From contig JAFREQ010000049.1 of assembly GCA_025331565.1 (NCBI GenBank), positions 1,274,501-1,338,500 of the forward strand: DNA of 64,000 nucleotides. Reading direction: 5' to 3'. Positions 61,136 to 64,000 of this stretch are shown piece by piece; within the stretch, counting starts at the first letter, position 1; each line of letters starts with the position of its first letter. The position numbers and the translations under genes are program-made. The DNA comes from Holacanthus passer (lineage: Eukaryota; Chordata; Actinopteri; Pomacanthidae). A model generated the notes under the pieces. That model ran no database searches, had not been told where the DNA came from, and was given only the letters and a program-made list of their open reading frames with translations.

Positions 61136-63678
61136 CAGTTTGTTTATACTCACAGAGCTCACAGACTATGGCAATGCAGGCCCGCACCATACGATCTCGT
61201 TCACGCAGCCCATCGTTGCCCACAGCAATGAGCGAGTTGGTGACAGAGGAGGGGAAAAGCAGTGCATTCACAGTGATCATCTGTATGAGGCAGCAGCACA
61301 AACACACAGTCAATTACAAGCCATGATAGTAGTGTGGCTCCAGGGATGGTAATGTCATGTGGTCAGTCTCAAAGTCGATGGACCAACCACTTTGGTTCAG
61401 ACAGAAACATCCAAACAACTAGATAGATTGCCATGTGGTCTAGATATCCATGCTACCCAGAAGATGATCCTAATGACTTTGCTGATTCCCTGACCTTTCA
61501 TCTGCCGCTACAGTGAGGGTTATATGTGTGGTTTGGAGTGAAATATCTCAACCACTGTTGAATGGATTGCCATGTAATTTGGCAAAGACATTCAGGATTA
61601 ATTGTAATAACTTTGATGAGTGAACTCCACAGATTTTAGAGTTTTATAAAGCCTTTTGCGGCTTCAGAGGGAGCCGTGTAAAACCTGATAAACAGGGGTT
61701 TCATTTGTGAAGAGGAACAGCCTTGTCCAATGAGGTTGGGAGGTTGAGGTTGCGCTGTCAAGTCCCAGAAGATAATAATACAACACCCCAAATATATGGA
61801 CCTATACCTGAATCCATTGCCAGCAGCAGACGGTTTCTTTTATCTACGCTGAATTTATCATGTAAAACTTTGAATTTATCATGTAAAATCAAAAATGGGA
61901 GCATTCTTCATTTGTCTGGTCAGAATTGTAGAGTAATTTTCTGGACCCAAGTTTCAGGCCAATGGACCAAAATCAAGTTTTAAAGGTGTTCAATTGATCA
62001 AAAGTTTCTTCAAAATCTTCAATAATTTGGTTACAAATCTTGCTGGAAAACTGCTACAAAACACTTTCAAACAGGTCTCAAAAATCTTCAAACAGGAGTT
62101 CAAGATGTTGTGACAATACTTTATTGTCGACAACAAAGGAGAGAACAAACAGAGTGTACACAGGGCACAGTCCAAGAGCTCTCTGAGCTAAAATGAAACT
62201 TGCATTCGTTTATATGTGGTAGATTTCCACGCCTATTGTCCAACCTATAAGAATATAGATTATATACCTTTCACCAATAGAAATTTGTTAATTCTTAGCT
62301 CTACCCCCTGGGGGCTTGTCCAAACATGTCTCATGTTTGGCCTCGTGACACCAATGTTGGAGACCTCTCGGTATTTACCCGGAGGTTCTTATTATTTTTT
62401 CTATCTTCAGGGTACTTTCAGCCACCATTATTTCTGGAAAAACGCACTTCTTATTTTTAAAAAAAGAAGATATTATTTATCCTTTAACAGAGAGGCACAA
62501 GTTGTCTAAGAGTTAGACACGAATGTATGGCCAGGTAAAGGAAAAACACAACTTATATAAGCATCTTGGTATGTTCTAAGTGAGGACATGGTCTTTCTTG
62601 GTCAAGTAGCTCAAGCGATTTCCAGTGATGAGCCTGTTGCCAGATATCACAAAAGGCCACATTCTTCACCACTGATAATACACCTATCTGCACCACTGAT
62701 AAGTCAAAGGTCACTCTTTTCACTTGGGATTGTTTTGATTCGCAGCTGTGCAGTACTTTTCCATCATTTTGTTTTGATTCGTTCTGTTCAGTATTTTTCC
62801 ATCATTGTCTCTCTTGACCAGTACCTTTCCACTACTTCAAGCAGTACATGTCCACTATTAGAACACATCTTTGATTACACACACACAGTATTAGGCCTGT
62901 TATCATGTACACATGTTTAATTGTAGCTACTATATGCATTTCTTGAGAGTCTCATCACCAAATCCCATTACATGCAGAGCACTAACGTGTAGTGTTTTTA
63001 CACTACAGAATGCACAGTGTCTGGAGGAGAAAGGAGAAAGCGTGCAATTTGGATGACTCCAATGGGCTCTGGGCAAATTTAACCAGATAAATGTCCTCAA
63101 GTGAAGCAACTTGAGTGAATGATAGATGAATGAAAAAAATCTGGGGGTGTGGAGTTAGAAGGAAGGGAGCTTACCCGACCTCTGTAGCCCAGTCCTAATC
63201 ACTGCTGGAGGCTTGAGGTTACATTAGCCACTACTGGCATAACGCAACTGAATCTCTGACCAAAATATCTGTGGTCAAGTTTCAATGTTGGTAATATAGG
63301 CACCACGTTTTGACAAGGAAGAAGAATGTGTGAAATAAAAAAACGATATCTCTCATTCTACAGCACAGATCGTGATACTTTTTTAAAAATCTCAAACATT
63401 GGGACTCAGAGGGTATTTCTTTCTTCGGGGACCTCATTGAGGAAGGGGTCCCTATGGCTTTTAAATACTCAGAGTGATAAATGCCTTACTGGTCAATCCA
63501 GATGCACTGTGCTCATGCACCTGCTTCATTTCTGATGGTAAGCAGCAGCTGTGCAACTATGTGAACAGCCTATAGAGCTGATGGAAAGAGCATTTGATGA
63601 AAGCAGATCTCACCTTGCGTGCCAGTCTGAGAGCCTGTGTTCTTTCAACCTCATTACTTTGCTGGATATCTATACACC
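38290..63678 (-). CDS. rictor: Rapamycin-insensitive companion of mTOR (RICTOR), 33 coding exons, 5' end outside window
   Basis: Exons, 5' to 3': 63678-63615, 61280-61154, 61041-60872, 60790-60723, 60631-60564, 60299-60217, 58542-58455, 58373-58283, 58198-58132, 58048-57968, 57885-57785, 57638-57473, 56252-56151, 55955-55909, 55807-55672, 54564-54365, 53394-53268, 52492-52328, 52232-52156, 51386-51308, 51208-51099, 49964-49877, 46922-46830, 46721-46615, 45900-45665, 45577-44542, 43910-43733, 43604-43520, 42109-41912, 41746-41597, 39644-39521, 39416-39278, 38361-38290 (TGA). The 1573 residues match human 132-1708 (1577). RICTOR scaffolds mTORC2, which phosphorylates AKT, SGK1 and PKC. The ARM region (CIDIQQSNEVERTQ to DIFFAK), HEAT-like middle (FVRRLLFFYKPSSKLY, LDYSRDGLARVILSK, YRKPVNGDNYVRRSN) and C-terminal region (SRSQSFNTDTTTSG, LQEHSDNNCLYC, FDDICLYSEVSYLL) are intact. 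Paralogue a or b cannot be told. Confidence 0.97.
39863..41246 (-). mobile_element. Tc1/mariner element in a rictor intron
   Basis: About 80-bp imperfect terminal inverted repeats start CAACCCCAATTC and end AATTGGGGTTG. TA target duplications flank them at 39861-39862 and 41247-41248. The - strand frame 40162-40476 encodes GTINGEQYMQVLEHMLPSR, FHQDNTKPH (catalytic Asp) and NWPACSPDLSPIENI (catalytic third acidic residue). The first catalytic Asp and DNA-binding domain are not readable, so the copy is defective. It lies in the intron 39645-41596, same strand as rictor. Confidence 0.88.
41912..42109 (-). CDS. rictor: rictor exon with zinc-site ligands
   Basis: Encodes LSITELMAVSRAEQQ and LQEHSDNNCLYCTGLSVLG. 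The H-x4-C-x2-C spacing is the same as in human RICTOR, where these residues and a later Cys in the DICLYSEVSYLLSHC segment form a structural zinc site. That Cys is also present (LLAHC, exon 39278-39416). A complete ligand set suggests the C-terminal domain folds normally. Confidence 0.92.
42110..43519. other. rictor intron
   Basis: A 108-codon - strand frame (42443-42769) contains YLHTCFNIPRESVYF and resembles no protein I know. No repeat ends seen. Confidence 0.45.
44542..45577 (-). CDS. rictor: rictor large exon: disordered phospho-regulatory region
   Basis: This 1036-nt exon encodes the Ser-rich insert. Conserved: MLDDERLEG (human FILEDDRFG), SIPSIGE, KSRSQSFNTDTTTSGISS (holds the GSK3-type site region), LVPPGSSHTLPRRAQSLK and LSHSEALTSPAKD. 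Divergent: the S6K1 site region reads KRTIAEP where human has RIRTLTEP, so the residue at the T1135 position is Ala (codon 45330-45332). The motif RDALGYATL occurs twice (44739-44770 and 44674-44707), where human has it once. Phosphosite roles are from the human literature. Confidence 0.95.
47161..47210 (-). repeat. LINE/SINE 3'-tail fragment
   Basis: GATAAGATATTC, TTTTATTTGTCCCACAACAG and GGGAAATTTAC: the same tail module as at 868-915 and 5980-6032, on the - strand. Confidence 0.55.
47740..49290 (+). mobile_element. Decayed LINE in a rictor intron (antisense to rictor)
   Basis: + strand frames, broken by stops and shifts, give an RT-containing ORF2 remnant: QKAWLNNEV (about 47765), TVIPVPKKAALNCMDDYRPV and ALSPIITKGFERLILSHIK (48285-48410). 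It continues with CTEWCSHYNLHLNTTKTKEM, ENFKFLGVYITAG and PKQLLVNFYRATIKRLLSS (48705-49015), then a degenerate C-terminus near SFFPCGS. The YADD box and much of the palm are missing. It belongs to the same broad CR1/L2/Rex group as the copy at 8560-10250, but shares no obvious 3' tail here. Confidence 0.8.
49290..49876. other. rictor intron remainder
   Basis: Nothing recognised beyond AT-rich unique sequence. Confidence 0.45.
49877..49964 (-). CDS. rictor: rictor exon; acceptor chosen by frame
   Basis: Encodes LQRPNVYLPVHLYGQLVHDK to LLQAH. Two AG sites lie 7 nt apart (CGGCAG|GTTACAG|AGG). Only the upstream one keeps the frame (phase 1 after the AG of exon 51099-51208) and gives R-LQRP as in human. 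Confidence 0.92.
50050..50100 (+). repeat. Fragment of the 'TTTCAGTCTGGACCAAA' repeat
   Basis: AGATATTTCAGTCTGGACCA followed by AAGTGG. The same words occur near 54089 and 55409 in the same orientation, and in reverse at 3912. Confidence 0.5.
54990..55480 (+). repeat. Fuller copy of the same dispersed repeat
   Basis: Contains TTTAGCATGTTAGCATGCTA, ATAAAGCACAGCTGAGGCTG, GGACCATGAATGTCTGTAC and TTTCAGTCTGGACCAAAGC in that order. It is essentially the reverse-oriented version of 3905-4290, so the modules define one roughly 450-bp family. Confidence 0.55.
57092..57198. repeat. Compound (AC)n / (ACGC)n microsatellite
   Basis: Alternating ACACAC and ACGCACGC blocks with AAAC interruptions in the rictor intron 56253-57472. 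It generates long low-complexity frames on both strands that are not genes. Confidence 0.95.
59200..59371 (-). repeat. tRNA-Glu-derived SINE with LINE-like tail
   Basis: On the - strand, TGGTGGTCTAGTGGTTAGGA is the 5' half of tRNA-Glu (A box TGGTCTAGTGG). It is followed by GCTCTCAC, with CTC at the anticodon position, and AGTTTGATTCC (degenerate B box). A short body leads to GGAAATTTCCCCATTGTGGG then ACTAATAAAGG, the tail module found in LINE fragments of this window. The acceptor stem is disrupted by extra bases, so it is not a functional tRNA gene. Confidence 0.75.
60217..60299 (-). CDS. rictor: rictor exon with two possible in-frame donors
   Basis: Encodes GIINLCKSGNSGIQ to IPNMEVR. The donor after CGG (GTAGGT) restores the human-like MEIRRGLLEV as MEVRKGLLEV. 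A second GT six nt upstream (GTGCGG) would drop Val-Arg in frame. The longer form is chosen by homology and splice consensus. Confidence 0.9.
61099..61132. repeat. (GT)17 microsatellite in a 112-bp rictor intron
   Basis: Fills about a third of the intron 61042-61153, starting 21 nt inside the donor on the rictor strand, where it reads (CA)n. Confidence 0.95.
61360..61660 (-). repeat. Dispersed repeat copies
   Basis: ACCACTTTGGTTCAGACAG, ATCTCAACCACTGTTGAATG and TTGCCATGTAATTTGGCAAA resemble the 3905-4290 family in the same orientation. Confidence 0.4.
61661..63614. other. rictor intron
   Basis: No exon or transposon end recognised. Several + strand frames of about 90-110 codons (62216-62509, 62588-62920) have no known domain. 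Confidence 0.45.
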
Positions 63679-64000
63679 TGGGACAGAGTGAAGAGGACGG
63701 GTTTATTAAAGCAGAATGCTAATTGTGCCAACTGTTTTTATGCAAACATAATACGGTTGCAAATTGGGAAGTGGTATTTCAGGCACCCCTGGTTCTGAAA
63801 GTAATTTCGTTTTTCTATTAGACAACATTTCATGCCATTTCATGACTTTGACACTTACAAGTCTGTGGCCATAACAAGGTAGAAGTTAACTACAACTTCA
63901 AAGGTGCATTTTGGCAAGAAGCATCTGATCACTGAGCTTAAAAATCTGTGACATGCACAAAGAAAAGAAACAAAAGAAAACTGAAAACACAAACTGCAGC
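63679..64000 (-). other. rictor: Partial rictor intron at the window edge
   Basis: Sequence 5' of the first visible rictor exon. Human residues 1-131 (several exons) should lie beyond the edge. Confidence 0.7.

Overview
The window is nuclear DNA from a ray-finned fish, almost certainly a teleost. Three vertebrate genes with GT-AG introns can be read exon by exon. Between and inside them lie Tc1/mariner and hAT DNA transposons, LINE fragments, tRNA-derived SINEs and microsatellites of teleost type. I found no bacterial-style operon, CRISPR array, rRNA gene or intact tRNA gene, and nothing I can defend as an undescribed biological system. The most useful observations are gene-specific oddities and transposon structures.

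Layout. (1) 2966-14568, + strand: the last nine coding exons of a very-long-chain acyl-CoA synthetase / fatty acid transport protein, best matched to slc27a6. The N-terminal exon is not in the window. One of its introns carries an antisense LINE (about 8560-10250). (2) 14569-23600: an intergenic block with two decayed Tc1 elements and one well-bounded hAT element (19691-21954, 8-bp target-site duplication). The hAT element still holds the first spliced exons of its transposase. (3) About 23620-35350, + strand: complete prrc1, with eight coding exons (441 residues), a likely CRE-bearing promoter, one 5' non-coding exon and a long 3' UTR ending at an AATAAA. (4) 38290-63678, - strand: rictor, the defining subunit of mTORC2. 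There are 33 consecutive coding exons (1573 residues, no frame break), from the codon matching human residue 132 to the stop. The first coding exons lie beyond position 64000. prrc1 and rictor are convergent.

Function. The three genes do not form a pathway. The first activates or imports fatty acids, the second is a cytosolic/Golgi-associated proline-rich protein with an ITPase-like C-terminal fold, and the third directs mTORC2 toward AKT, SGK and PKC. In human, PRRC1 and SLC27A6 are on 5q23 and RICTOR is on 5p13, so the shared locality reflects old linkage on one ancestral chromosome arm set, with rearrangement.

Exon boundaries were chosen by conserved protein alignment from memory plus consensus splice sites, and were checked by phase arithmetic. 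Coding lengths sum to whole codons in all three genes: 458 codons plus 2 nt, 442 codons, and 1574 codons plus 1 nt, each count including the stop.
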